DNA from: Arcicella sp038230735
Lineage (GTDB): Bacteria > Bacteroidota > Bacteroidia > Cytophagales > Spirosomataceae
NCBI GenBank assembly: GCA_038230735.1
Contig: JBBRMR010000014.1
Coordinates: 1 to 64,000 of the forward strand
Direction of reading: 5' to 3'
DNA length: 64,000 nucleotides
This document shows positions 9,087 to 17,800 of the stretch, piece by piece. The notes under the pieces were generated by a model. It searched no databases, was not told the origin of the DNA, and saw nothing but the letters and a program-made list of their open reading frames with translations. Numbering within the stretch: position 1 is the stretch's first letter; every line of letters starts with the position of its first letter. Both the position numbers and the translations under genes were made by a program.

Positions 9087-9482
9087 ATGAGCAAAACACA
9101 AACTTATATTTCATGGGCAGCCCAGATATTAGCGGCTCTCATTTTGGCACAGACGCTTTTCTTTAAATTCACAGGAGCTGCCGAAAGCGTTGAATTATTC
9201 ACTAAATTAGGGGTTGAACCTTATGGACGTTATTTCACGGGTACAATGGAACTGATTGCCGTAATTTTATTGCTTTCTCCACGCAAGGCTTGGATGGGTG
9301 CTGTTTTGGGAATTGGGCTGATGCTGGGAGCAATTGGCTCGCATTTATTAGTTTTGGGCATTATGAGTATGGGCGATGGGGGATATTTATTTTTATTAGC
9401 CATCATTACCCTAATCTGTTGTCTGACAGTGGCTTACCTTCGTAAAAGTGATATTTTAGTACAATTTTACCTCTTTAAATAA
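9087..9482 (+). CDS. DoxX-like membrane protein
   Basis: A 131-residue protein with four membrane helices. The N-terminal QILAALILAQTLFFKFTGA and the GTMELIAVILLLSPRKAWMGA segment fit the DoxX/DoxX-like superfamily. The stop is one base before the start of the Crp/Fnr-type regulator gene, so they form one transcript. Together with the YHS protein upstream and the divergent DoxX gene it suggests a compact redox or metal response module; the reaction is not known. A word-repeat gap separates it from the YHS gene. Confidence 0.8.
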   Translation: MSKTQTYISWAAQILAALILAQTLFFKFTGAAESVELFTKLGVEPYGRYFTGTMELIAVILLLSPRKAWMGAVLGIGLMLGAIGSHLLVLGIMSMGDGGYLFLLAIITLICCLTVAYLRKSDILVQFYLFK

Positions 9483-9483
9483 T

Positions 9484-10170
9484 ATGCAAGAAGAAGCAAA
9501 ATATTGGTATCTCCATGACCATCAATTGTTCTCGGTATTGAGCCGTGAAGAAAACCGTGCCTTGTGCCTTATCCCGAATTTTAAGACGGTTCGGAAAAAT
9601 GAAATCCTCTATTTTTCGCATGATAATGAACAGCGACTTTATACCATCAAAAGTGGCACGCTCAAAATTGTGCGGGTGGATATGGATGGCAATGAAACCG
9701 TAAAAGAAGTCCTCCGTTCGGGTGATTTGTTTGGGCAATATACCTTCGATGAAATGACAGATGAAAGCCAAGATGAATTTGCCGTAGCGATTACTGATAA
9801 AGTAGTAATTTGTAGTTTCAAGATTAATGATTTTGAGGAAATTCTCAATAGAAACCCTCAATTAGCGGTTCGTTACACCAAATTAGTAGGTTTCAAAATC
9901 AAACGTATTACCAATAGTTATAGCAATTTGATGTTTAAGGATGTAAAAACCCGCTTTGCTTTGTTTCTAAAAGACTGGGCAACTCGTGAGGGAAAGGGCG
10001 AAGAAAAGGACATAACCGTAAAAAATTATTTGACCCACAATGACATCGCAGGGCTGATTTGCAGCACTCGCCAAACGGTAACTTTATTGTTCAATGAATT
10101 CAAAAATGCGGGTTTGATTGATTATAATAGAAGCGAAATCATTGTGCATGATGTAAAGAAGTTAGCTTAG
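9484..10170 (+). CDS. Crp/Fnr-family transcriptional regulator
   Basis: A 228-residue regulator. The cyclic-nucleotide-binding-like beta-roll spans about residues 18-115 (FKTVRKNEILYFSHD, YTIKSGTLKIVRVD, GDLFGQ). A long dimerisation helix follows, and the C-terminal winged helix has LTHNDIAGLICSTRQTVTLLFNEFKNAGLI at about 178-207. There are no N-terminal cysteines for an FNR-type iron-sulfur cluster, and the cAMP-contact residues of CRP are not evident, so the signal is unknown. It follows the DoxX-like gene by one base and may control its own operon. Its 3' end overlaps the convergent lysE-type gene by 9 bases. Confidence 0.9.
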   Translation: MQEEAKYWYLHDHQLFSVLSREENRALCLIPNFKTVRKNEILYFSHDNEQRLYTIKSGTLKIVRVDMDGNETVKEVLRSGDLFGQYTFDEMTDESQDEFAVAITDKVVICSFKINDFEEILNRNPQLAVRYTKLVGFKIKRITNSYSNLMFKDVKTRFALFLKDWATREGKGEEKDITVKNYLTHNDIAGLICSTRQTVTLLFNEFKNAGLIDYNRSEIIVHDVKKLA

Positions 10171-10791
10171 TAAATTCACTAACTGCACCACCGCCAAAGC
10201 CAAAAAAATCAAGCCAATTAGTTTATTTAAACGGGTGTCATTCAAATATTTAAAGACGAAATCACGCTTTCGGTTTGCGATATAGGCGTAAGTATAGACC
10301 AAACCGAAAGTACCCGTCCCCGCCCCCAAAACGAAGAAAATCCTCTCGGTTGAAGTATTGATTTTTAGGAAATCATAACCGTTATAAGCCAATAAAATCA
10401 CGACCCAGAATGCAACTAATTGAGGATTGAAAAGCGAAAGCGAAATGCCTTTGAAGAATGAAAATACTCGTCCTTGTGTAGAAACTTCCTCAGACTTAAT
10501 TTGGGCAGGTTTTTGAAAAAAAGTAATCGTTCCTACTAAAACCAAAAGTCCAATAATTCCCCACTTCATTGCCATTGCTACGGCTGGATATTTATCAAAA
10601 ATGAATACGCCTGCCGTTGCCAAATAGGCATAAGCACCCTCGCAAAGCACACCCCCGAGAGCAACCCACATTGCCATTTTGATATTTTTTTGGAGCGTAG
10701 TATGCACGACATAGACACTCAGCGGACCAGGCGGAATAGTGGCTACATAGCTGATTAGAGCAGTTATTAGGTAAATTATTGGAGGTTTCAA
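10162..10791 (-). CDS. LysE/RhtB-family exporter
   Basis: A 209-residue protein with about six membrane helices. The conserved N-terminal region includes IPPGPLSVYVV and the GGVLCEGAYAYLATAGV segment, characteristic of the LysE/RhtB superfamily that exports amino acids or related small metabolites. The central basic loop (FFQKPAQIKSEEVSTQGR) and FNPQLVAFWVV fit the family. It is monocistronic and convergent with the Crp/Fnr gene, overlapping its last 9 bases. The substrate cannot be determined from sequence. Confidence 0.85.
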   Translation of the reverse strand: MKPPIIYLITALISYVATIPPGPLSVYVVHTTLQKNIKMAMWVALGGVLCEGAYAYLATAGVFIFDKYPAVAMAMKWGIIGLLVLVGTITFFQKPAQIKSEEVSTQGRVFSFFKGISLSLFNPQLVAFWVVILLAYNGYDFLKINTSTERIFFVLGAGTGTFGLVYTYAYIANRKRDFVFKYLNDTRLNKLIGLIFLALAVVQLVNLLS

Positions 10792-10937
10792 AGAGATATA
10801 TTAATTATGAAGTTTGAATTATTAGGGTTTTTTACTGAAAACGAAGCGAAGATAAAATAATTGTCATAATAATAAAGCTACATTTGAAATCAACCTCTTG
10901 ATTATTTATTGTGTGCTGATAGTTGTTTATTGAATAT

Positions 10938-10945
10938 TATCTTTA
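10938..10945 (+). promoter_or_regulatory. Candidate -7 box for the RidA gene
   Basis: TATCTTTA at 10938-10945, 25 bases ahead of the start codon, differs at one position from the Bacteroidota TAnnTTTG -7 element. A TTGTG about 20-25 bases upstream could serve as the -33 element. Position and spacing fit a promoter; no experimental support. Confidence 0.45.
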
Positions 10946-10969
10946 CACCTCAAACCAAAAAACAAAAGA

Positions 10970-11353
10970 ATGTCAAGACAAAATATACTTACGGGTTCGC
11001 CTTGGGAAGATAAAATGGGCTATTGCCGTGCAGTCAGAATCGGGAATATTATTGAGGTTTCAGGTACCGTTGCCATTGTGGATGGTGAAAAAGTAAAGGC
11101 TGATGATGCCTATGCCCAAACAAACAACATCTTGGAGCGTATCGCCAAGGTTTTGGAAGAAGCAGGTGCAAGCATGAATGACGTAGTAAGAACCAGAATT
11201 TTTACTACGGACATCACCCAATTTGATAATATTGCCAAGGCTCACGGGGAATATTTCGGAGCTATTAAACCAACAACGGGAATTTATGAAATTAGCCGAT
11301 TGGTTGCCCTTGAATATATGGTGGAGATTGAATTTACAGCGATAGTTCAGTAG
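10970..11353 (+). CDS. RidA-family enamine/imine deaminase-like protein
   Basis: A 127-residue protein of the RidA/YjgF/UK114 superfamily. Visible hallmarks are YCRAVRIGNIIEVSGTVAI near residues 18-36, the ILERIAKVLEEAGASMNDVVRTRIFTTDI segment and the C-terminal EISRLVALEYMVEIEFTAIV. The arginine in VVRTRIF corresponds to the substrate-carboxylate-binding arginine in deaminating members (IARs and similar use different subgroups), so activity on 2-aminoacrylate-type imines is plausible but the subgroup is uncertain. It is monocistronic, with a promoter-like box upstream and a strong terminator about 80 bases downstream. Confidence 0.88.
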   Translation: MSRQNILTGSPWEDKMGYCRAVRIGNIIEVSGTVAIVDGEKVKADDAYAQTNNILERIAKVLEEAGASMNDVVRTRIFTTDITQFDNIAKAHGEYFGAIKPTTGIYEISRLVALEYMVEIEFTAIVQ

Positions 11354-11433
11354 CTATTGGTTATTAGCAGTCGGCTTTGGGAGTACAGTGATAGACAATC
11401 TTTTTATTGAAAGTTGAGATACGATTGCCCAAC

Positions 11434-11465
11434 AAAAAAGCCTTGCAGATGAGCAAGGCTTTTTA
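11434..11465 (+). terminator. Rho-independent terminator after the RidA gene
   Basis: The stem GCCTTGC at 11440-11446 pairs with GCAAGGC at 11453-11459 around a 6-base loop, preceded by A6 and followed by T5. It fits termination of the RidA transcript. Confidence 0.85.
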
Positions 11466-11645
11466 CTGCACTATTACAACATAATATTAAAACGACGAAC
11501 GTATAGGAAAAGTTTTATGTTTGAAAAATAGTGAGATAATTTTTCAAAAAATAATTAGTTATGAGTAATAAGTTTTGAGCCTTGGGAATTTTGGAAGAAT
11601 TCTGGTAAAATCTCATTCCTCAAAGTTTATCCCTCAAAGCTAAAA

Positions 11646-11957
11646 ATGAAACAACAAACCATTTATGAAGTAGCCGTTATCCCGATTGGTTCTTTGAACA
11701 CTATCAGAAACAAGGAAACGGCATACAGTTATTTTTCAAATCTCAGCAAATGCCTTGACCAACTCACCTCCTCATTGGCGATAAATGGTTGGGAGGCAAA
11801 GATAAATTATACTGCCGTATATCGAAGTTTGAAAGAAAAAGGGAAATTTGTTTCTGAATTTAGTTTGGCAGGAAATAAAATTTTTAAAATCGTCCTCACG
11901 CCACGTACAATCAACCCTGCCCTAACAATGTTAGGCATTGAGGAGAAACCAAAATGA
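11646..11957 (+). CDS. Small hypothetical protein
   Basis: A 103-residue open frame without signal peptide or membrane helix. I do not recognise it. It begins with MKQQTIYEVAVIPIGSL and has a mixed alpha/beta look, with a basic C-terminal region. The preceding 190 bases after the terminator carry no gene, and the following 187 bases before ftsQ are AT-rich. Coding use resembles neighbouring real genes (balanced codon third positions), which is why I include it, but nothing else supports expression. Confidence 0.5.
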   Translation: MKQQTIYEVAVIPIGSLNTIRNKETAYSYFSNLSKCLDQLTSSLAINGWEAKINYTAVYRSLKEKGKFVSEFSLAGNKIFKIVLTPRTINPALTMLGIEEKPK

Positions 11958-12144
11958 TTTATTTTGCAAAAAAGTGTGGTCTGAACCATGGTATTCCTTT
12001 TTCAGTTCTCCGTTTAATAAAAATTTGTGATTTTTTAGCTATTTTTTTTTAATTTCGTGTAGTTTTAAATCGCAGATTGAGACATATAGAGAAAAATTCG
12101 CCATCTTTACTCTGTATTGTTTTGTCAATTCATAATTCATTACC

Positions 12145-12900
12145 TTGAAATCCTTATTGAAGTTTAAAAAATGGATATGGTTCGCAGTGATAGCGTTTGT
12201 CTCACTGTCTATCGTTGTTTTTGCCAAAAACGTCCATCGTCTTCAGAAATGCAAAAAAATCAGTATTGTTATCGAAGGAAACAATGAAAATCGCTTGATA
12301 ACACCACGAGAGATTTATGCACTAATCGCCCCAAATGTAGTTGAAAATCCAGAGGGAAAACCTTTTGATAGAATTAGCTTTAAGAAAATCGAAGACCGAG
12401 TAAAAGCCAGTCCTTTGGTGAAAACTTGTCAAGTCCACCGTGATTTAAGCGGTGAAATGACCATTGATATCGAAGAACACAGTCCCATTGCCAGAATTAT
12501 AAGCAACAATAAACAAGACGATTACGTTACTGAAAAGGGCGACTGGATTGGTATTTCGCCACATTATACCGTTAGAACACTGTTGTTATCAGGCAGTTAT
12601 TTTGAAACAATAGAGGGCTTGCAAGGTATCAAAAATAAGCCCATTTTGGATTTAGTGAAAGCAATTCATGAAGATGCCTTTTGGAAAGCTCAAATTTCAC
12701 AATTAGTGGTAGAAAAAGATGGAGGAATTACGTTGATTCCAGAAATTGGAAATCATCAAATTGAATTTGGTATGGGTATCGAAATTGAGGCTAAATTCAA
12801 GAAGTTGAAAATATTATACAAAGAAATCCTGCCTGTGAAAGGTTGGGATAAATATAAAAAGATTAGCGTAAAATACAGAAATCAGATTGTGTGTGAATAA
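12145..12900 (+). CDS. ftsQ: FtsQ, cell-division protein
   Basis: A 251-residue bitopic membrane protein with a short basic N-terminus (KSLLKFKKW), one membrane segment at about 10-28 and a periplasmic part. The POTRA-like domain covers about 37-110 (ISIVIEGNNENRLITPREIYALI, VKTCQVHRDLSGEMTIDIEEHSPIARI), followed by the FtsQ C-terminal domain. It links early and late divisome proteins. The start codon appears to be TTG at 12145, because no in-frame ATG occurs before the membrane segment; a second TTG lies four codons on. It precedes ftsA, as in division clusters, but murC is not upstream. Confidence 0.9.
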   Translation: MKSLLKFKKWIWFAVIAFVSLSIVVFAKNVHRLQKCKKISIVIEGNNENRLITPREIYALIAPNVVENPEGKPFDRISFKKIEDRVKASPLVKTCQVHRDLSGEMTIDIEEHSPIARIISNNKQDDYVTEKGDWIGISPHYTVRTLLLSGSYFETIEGLQGIKNKPILDLVKAIHEDAFWKAQISQLVVEKDGGITLIPEIGNHQIEFGMGIEIEAKFKKLKILYKEILPVKGWDKYKKISVKYRNQIVCE

Positions 12901-12963
12901 GTTTAGGAAGTGCGAGGTATGAAGTATTGGATATATAGAAGTAAGTAGTCAGAATATTCTAAA

Positions 12964-13004
12964 AATACTCATTACCAATACTCATTACTCAATACTCATT
13001 GCTC
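12964..13004. repeat. Three tandem ACTCATT words between ftsQ and ftsA
   Basis: AATACTCATTACC, AATACTCATTACTC and AATACTCATTGCTC follow one another at 12964-12976, 12977-12990 and 12991-13004. Partly complementary words (GAGGTATGAAGTATTGG) lie about 45 bases upstream. Related ACTCAT words occur in gaps at about 14787-14825, 51770-51800 and 58404-58495. Confidence 0.65.
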
Positions 13005-13031
13005 AAACCTCATATCTAAAAAAACCTTCCC

Positions 13032-14411
13032 ATGAGTGAAATAATTGTTGGACTTGATATCGGCAGTAAACAAGTTAATGTTGTTGCTGGAAGACTTGAC
13101 CATTTGGGCAAGCTGGAAATTCTTGGTTTGGGTAAAGCCGATACCACTGGACAGGTATCGAAAGGCGTAGTGTTGAACGTGAATAAGACCATCGAAGCCG
13201 TTCAATCAGCCATAGAACAAGTAGAAAATCAAGCAAACATCCATATAAGAGGCGTTTTTGCGAGCGTGGCTGGTCCAAATATCGGCTGCATAAAACACAA
13301 AGCAACAATTACCCGCCAGACCTCAGGGGAGGAAGTAACCGTTACAGATGTTGATCAAGTAGCGAATGATGCTAAGCGTACTTTTATTGGCAAAGGAAAT
13401 GCCATTGTTCACACTTTTCCCCAAGAATATACGGTTGATTCTATCGGTAATATTTATGACCCAGTAGGTATTAGTGGTTTGAAATTGCAAGGGGATTTTT
13501 TGATGATAACCTCGCCACAAGGGGAATTTGATAAGACAAAGCGGTGTATCGAAAGTGCCAAAGACAAAATGGAAATTGAAGGAGGATTGGTTTTTTCACC
13601 TTTGGCAGCTTCATTGGCGGTACTTACTCCCCAAGAAAAGAAAAGTGGCGTTTGTCTGGTGGATATTGGCAGCGGTATGAGTGAAATTGTGATTTTTCAT
13701 AAAGGAATTGTTCGTCATATTGCGGTGTTGCCCTTCGCTGGTGATGCCATCACGGCAGATATTGAGCAAGGTTGTGGTATTTCAACGGAGTATGCCGAAC
13801 AATTAAAAATAAAATTTGGCTGTGCTGTTGCCGATGAAATTGCGGTGGAAGAAGTGGTTTCAATTCCTGGTATAAACGGACGCAAGACAAAAAATATTTC
13901 AGTAAAAAATCTTGGAATCATCATTGAGGAGCGTTTGAAAGAGATTATTGCCTTGGTGGAGGCAGAAATTAGTCGTTGCGGCTATGGCAATCGTTTAAAT
14001 TGCGGAATCGTTCTCACGGGCGGAAGCGTACAGATGTCATACATTAGCGAATTGTTCGAGCGAGTAACGGGGCGTGATGTACGAATCGGCCATCCAAATG
14101 AAAATTTGGGCAAAACCATTTCAGAAGAAATCAAAAATCCTACTTACGCCACTGCCGTTGGTTTGGTTTGGAAAGGTATTAAATCCATTGATGAACGGGA
14201 GGATATTTACAAAGAATTGCGTAAAGATGCCCCGCCAATTGTAGTAGTGCTGCCAGTTACGCCAATAAATATCGGTGGAAATAATGGTAGGAAAATGCCA
14301 GAAAAAGAGCCGAAAAAGACGGGTTGGAATATTTTTGGTAGTGCAAAAAAGATGGTAAATAAGTTTTTGGGTGAAGAATTAGGTGATTCTGATGCCTATG
14401 ATAAAGGGTGA
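13032..14411 (+). CDS. ftsA: FtsA, actin-like divisome protein
   Basis: A 459-residue actin-fold ATPase that tethers FtsZ to the membrane. Phosphate 1 is at the N-terminus (IVGLDIGSKQVNVVAG), the 1C-type SHS2 region lies near FASVAGPNI, phosphate 2 is GVCLVDIGSGMSEIVIFHKG near 205-224, and the adenosine loop is CGIVLTGGSVQM near 323-334. The C-terminus has the amphipathic membrane-targeting helix GWNIFGSAKKMVNKFLGEEL. It follows ftsQ after a repeat-bearing 131-base gap. The expected downstream ftsZ is absent; yraN starts 4 bases after the stop. Confidence 0.95.
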   Translation: MSEIIVGLDIGSKQVNVVAGRLDHLGKLEILGLGKADTTGQVSKGVVLNVNKTIEAVQSAIEQVENQANIHIRGVFASVAGPNIGCIKHKATITRQTSGEEVTVTDVDQVANDAKRTFIGKGNAIVHTFPQEYTVDSIGNIYDPVGISGLKLQGDFLMITSPQGEFDKTKRCIESAKDKMEIEGGLVFSPLAASLAVLTPQEKKSGVCLVDIGSGMSEIVIFHKGIVRHIAVLPFAGDAITADIEQGCGISTEYAEQLKIKFGCAVADEIAVEEVVSIPGINGRKTKNISVKNLGIIIEERLKEIIALVEAEISRCGYGNRLNCGIVLTGGSVQMSYISELFERVTGRDVRIGHPNENLGKTISEEIKNPTYATAVGLVWKGIKSIDEREDIYKELRKDAPPIVVVLPVTPINIGGNNGRKMPEKEPKKTGWNIFGSAKKMVNKFLGEELGDSDAYDKG

Positions 14412-14415
14412 ACCA

Positions 14416-14772
14416 ATGGCAAAACACCTTGAAACGGGAAAACAAGCCGAAGATTTAGCAGCGGCATATTTAGCAGACAAAGGTTACGAAATTGTGGCTC
14501 GCAATTATCGTTCGGGTTATGCGGAGATAGATTTGATTGTAAAAAAGGATATTTTCTTAGTTTTTGTCGAAGTAAAATCTTTGTATAATATTCGATTTGG
14601 CAACCCTGAAATTAACGTTACTCGTGAAAAAGTAAAGCTCGTAACTCGAGCCGCTGGCAATTATGTCTATTATAATAATTGGCATCAACAAATCCGTTTC
14701 GACATCGTTTCCATTATTTTCAGAACCGAAGCAGATTTTGATATTATGCACTTTGAAGATGCGTTTTATTGA
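14416..14772 (+). CDS. YraN/UPF0102 family endonuclease-like protein
   Basis: A 118-residue protein with a PD-(D/E)xK-type fold. The start at 14416 (MAKHLETGKQAEDLAAAYL) gives the normal family length; two earlier in-frame ATGs would overlap ftsA. Key residues are GYAEIDLIVKKD (Asp) and FVEVKS (Glu-x-Lys), the usual core of the family, and the N-terminal GKQAEDLAAAYLADKGYEI. Members are suspected Holliday-junction-related nucleases but roles are not settled. It is coupled to ftsA by a 4-base gap, taking the place where ftsZ would be expected. Confidence 0.88.
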   Translation: MAKHLETGKQAEDLAAAYLADKGYEIVARNYRSGYAEIDLIVKKDIFLVFVEVKSLYNIRFGNPEINVTREKVKLVTRAAGNYVYYNNWHQQIRFDIVSIIFRTEADFDIMHFEDAFY

Positions 14773-14786
14773 TGCTTTGGTATTGA

Positions 14787-14825
14787 GTAAGTGAGTAATG
14801 ATTAGAAGTCTTATTACTCACTTAC
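14787..14825. terminator. Hairpin between convergent genes (GTAAGTGAGTAAT)
   Basis: A perfect 13-bp inverted repeat, GTAAGTGAGTAAT at 14787-14799 and ATTACTCACTTAC at 14813-14825, with a 13-base loop lies between yraN and the convergent 1576-residue protein gene. There is no strong T-tract on either side, so termination is likely but not certain. It is made of the same ACTCAT-type words found in other gaps. Confidence 0.6.
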
Positions 14826-14843
14826 AATTATTATATTTTTCCC

Positions 14844-17800
14844 TTAAAAACCCTCCTTCACTTCTTCTTTCTTCTTTTCTTCTTTTTTCGCATCCTCTTT
14901 CTTCACCACTTTTTTACCTTTTTCGGTTTTGGTACGGTACATTTCTGCAAAACGCTCCGTAAAAGTAAATTTCTCTTCAGCCCCAACGCCCAAGAATGTG
15001 TAAGCATTTTTACCGCCTCCCTTTTTCACACCTTTCGATTTGGCAGCTACGGCATTGTTAAATTCACCATCGGAAGAAATTACGCCCATTTCGTTTTTGA
15101 GATACGCCATAAAATACCAAACATCCGTTGAGGGTTCTAAATACAAGTAGAATTCATCACCTTCGGCAGTTTTTTTGATTTCCAATAAACCCTCTACTTC
15201 TGAATTAATATCCGTTCCGCCGATGCTGGCAATGCTCAATTTACCGATTGAATAAAAGCCTGAATACTTTTCTGAATACCGCAAATTAGCTTTTGAAATC
15301 ACCATCGAAGTATTCAATTTGGCATTAATTGAATGTAATGGCACGTGTTCATTTTTCAATCTTCGCTCAAAAGCATCAATGGTTTTCCCGCCTAAAATAT
15401 TGGCTAATTTTGAGATTAAACGTTCTTTGTCTTCGGGTTCGTCGGCACTGGCGTTGTCTCGGGCATCCAAATTGGTCTTTACTATTTTGTCCGCCATTGC
15501 TTTCAATACTTCAACGGGCATCGGGAAATTTACCACCAACATTTGGTCGAATTTATACTTGCCGCTATCCACTCGCATTTCAGCAAAACCTGCGGATTGC
15601 AAGAGCGTTGAAGGATTGAAAAAATTGAAATTCCCTTCCAAATTCAAGGTCTTTTTGCCATCATCATATACATAACGACTCACTTCATACGATTTATTTC
15701 TATCATCTGGACCAATCTCAAAACGTTCCGATTTTGGTATGTCCCTTAATTGTCCATTTACCGTAATAATGTCTTCATCTTTGGGACTTTCTTTGCCCGA
15801 AAGGAAGGTCGTATATATGCCAGTAGATTCCGATCGAAGGTGCAATCCTGCATAAATTGGCGTATTCAAATCGCCTTTCAGATTGGGTTGCACTTGCAGA
15901 TTGACCTCATCCGTACTGTTGCCTTTATAAGCAATCCAATTGACCACATCAATTCTATTTTTGGATTCTGGACGAATGAAACCACTGAGGGTCAGGTTTT
16001 TATCAGTTGCCAGCATCGTTATATCACCCCTGTAAAGTATCTTTGGCGATAAGTGAAATTTGTCAGTTTGGTCGATGGTGGCTTTGGCAGTGGTGGTATA
16101 GCCTTTGGTTTTTTTACGAGCATCCATGATGGATTCTTTAAACTCGAAATTACCCATTTTGATGTTTAAAGTATCACCCGCAAGGTTTGGAAAACGGTAA
16201 GTGGCATCGCCATCAAATTTTGTTCTGGATAAAATTCGGATGTTTCCATTCACTAAATTATGATAGCCATTGATGGTATCAACTTGCAATTTGGCATTAT
16301 AAAACCCTCGCATTTCAGCATCTCTACGGATAGAGACTGCTCCCTTGTCAGGAAAAATTTTAGCATCTGCCGATTTGATAAAAGGCACGCCATTAATGTT
16401 AAGTGACTGTTTCTCAATTTCATACAAAGCCTCTGAACCGTTAAATGAAAGCCCTTCCTGCGAGGGTTCGATAGAGGTAAAAGTCGTATTCCGAACGTCG
16501 CCCTTCATGGTGATAGTTTTTTTATTAATATCCCATTCGGCACTGTTGATAGATGTTTTGTAGGCAGTATAAGGGAAAAATAAACTCGTTGAATCATCTA
16601 ATTTCAAATTGGTTGGCGTTTTGATACTGACCAAACCCGTTGCCAAATTAAAACTTACATTCATATTTTTACCCAACAGAGCGGGTTTGGATGTCTTCAA
16701 ATTATTACCCACAGATAAATCTGCCATTTCAGCGGTGAAAGCTTCTTTACCAAATTTAAAATTATCCGAAACTGTTTCAGAATCTTGTCTTTTTACTGCC
16801 CCAAAACCGTATAAGCCCGTTTGACGAACCAATAATTTTCCTTCTAACTTTGAGCTACCCGCATAAAAATCAAAGGAATTTCCTTTCGTTACCACCAACA
16901 TACTATCCACTTTGGGTTGCCATTTGAGCGAGTAATTTTTAATATCAACTTTTGTAAAATACGCCTGCCCAACTGTGCCTTCGTTGATGATACCCGTAGT
17001 ACCCGAGGCCGTTACGGAATCTAAGGTAAATAGGGCTTCTTTAGCTTGGATTTGAGCCGTCAAATGGTTGATTTCTCCTTCCGTATGCAATCCTCTCCTG
17101 TCCATCACAAGCGGAGAAGTGAATTTCACGAAGGTCTTACCGCCGTATAAATTGTACTTCCCTTCAACTGGTTTATGGCTGAAACCCAACGAGTTATCGG
17201 GCATCGAAATCAAAATCTCCTTGAAAGGCGGGAAAATTCCATCGGAGTTGAACGTACCCACAAAGTCAATGTCTTTGATGTTCAAACTGTCAAAATCAAT
17301 ACTGGGTACTTTAAAGAAAATATTTTTGGTATAGGCTGCATTGGCTCGCCAAGGATGGTCAAAATAAGCCGTTACACCCGTGGGAACAACCAAGCGAGGG
17401 TATTCAACCAAACGCTGACGACCTGATTTATTGTCGGGTTTATTGATGTAAATTACACCCGCTTCGTATTTCAAATCTCCCCCAATTTCGGTGCGACCTT
17501 TTTTGGCTAATTCTTTTTGGGGAATGAAAGTAATAGAGTCAATTTTGTTCAATTTTACGCTAAATTCTCCGTAATTGAAGGACAAATCTTTTCCTCTGAA
17601 ACGGAAATTACCTGTCTTCAATTCTCCACTAATTCCGAAGTTTCTATCCTTATTTACCTTAATCAAATTATCGTAAGGTGCCATATACACATTTAGGGAA
17701 TCAGATAAGTAAAATTGCTTTACTCCCCTGATTACCAATTGATTATCTTTTAAACTCAACGAGGCATTGGAGGTGGTATCTTTACTATTTGAAGAATAAA

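Noticed and set aside
12964..13004. Tandem repeat as a CRISPR or iteron array
   Set aside because: Only three 13-14 base units with no spacers, and no replication gene nearby; it fits the intergenic word pattern.
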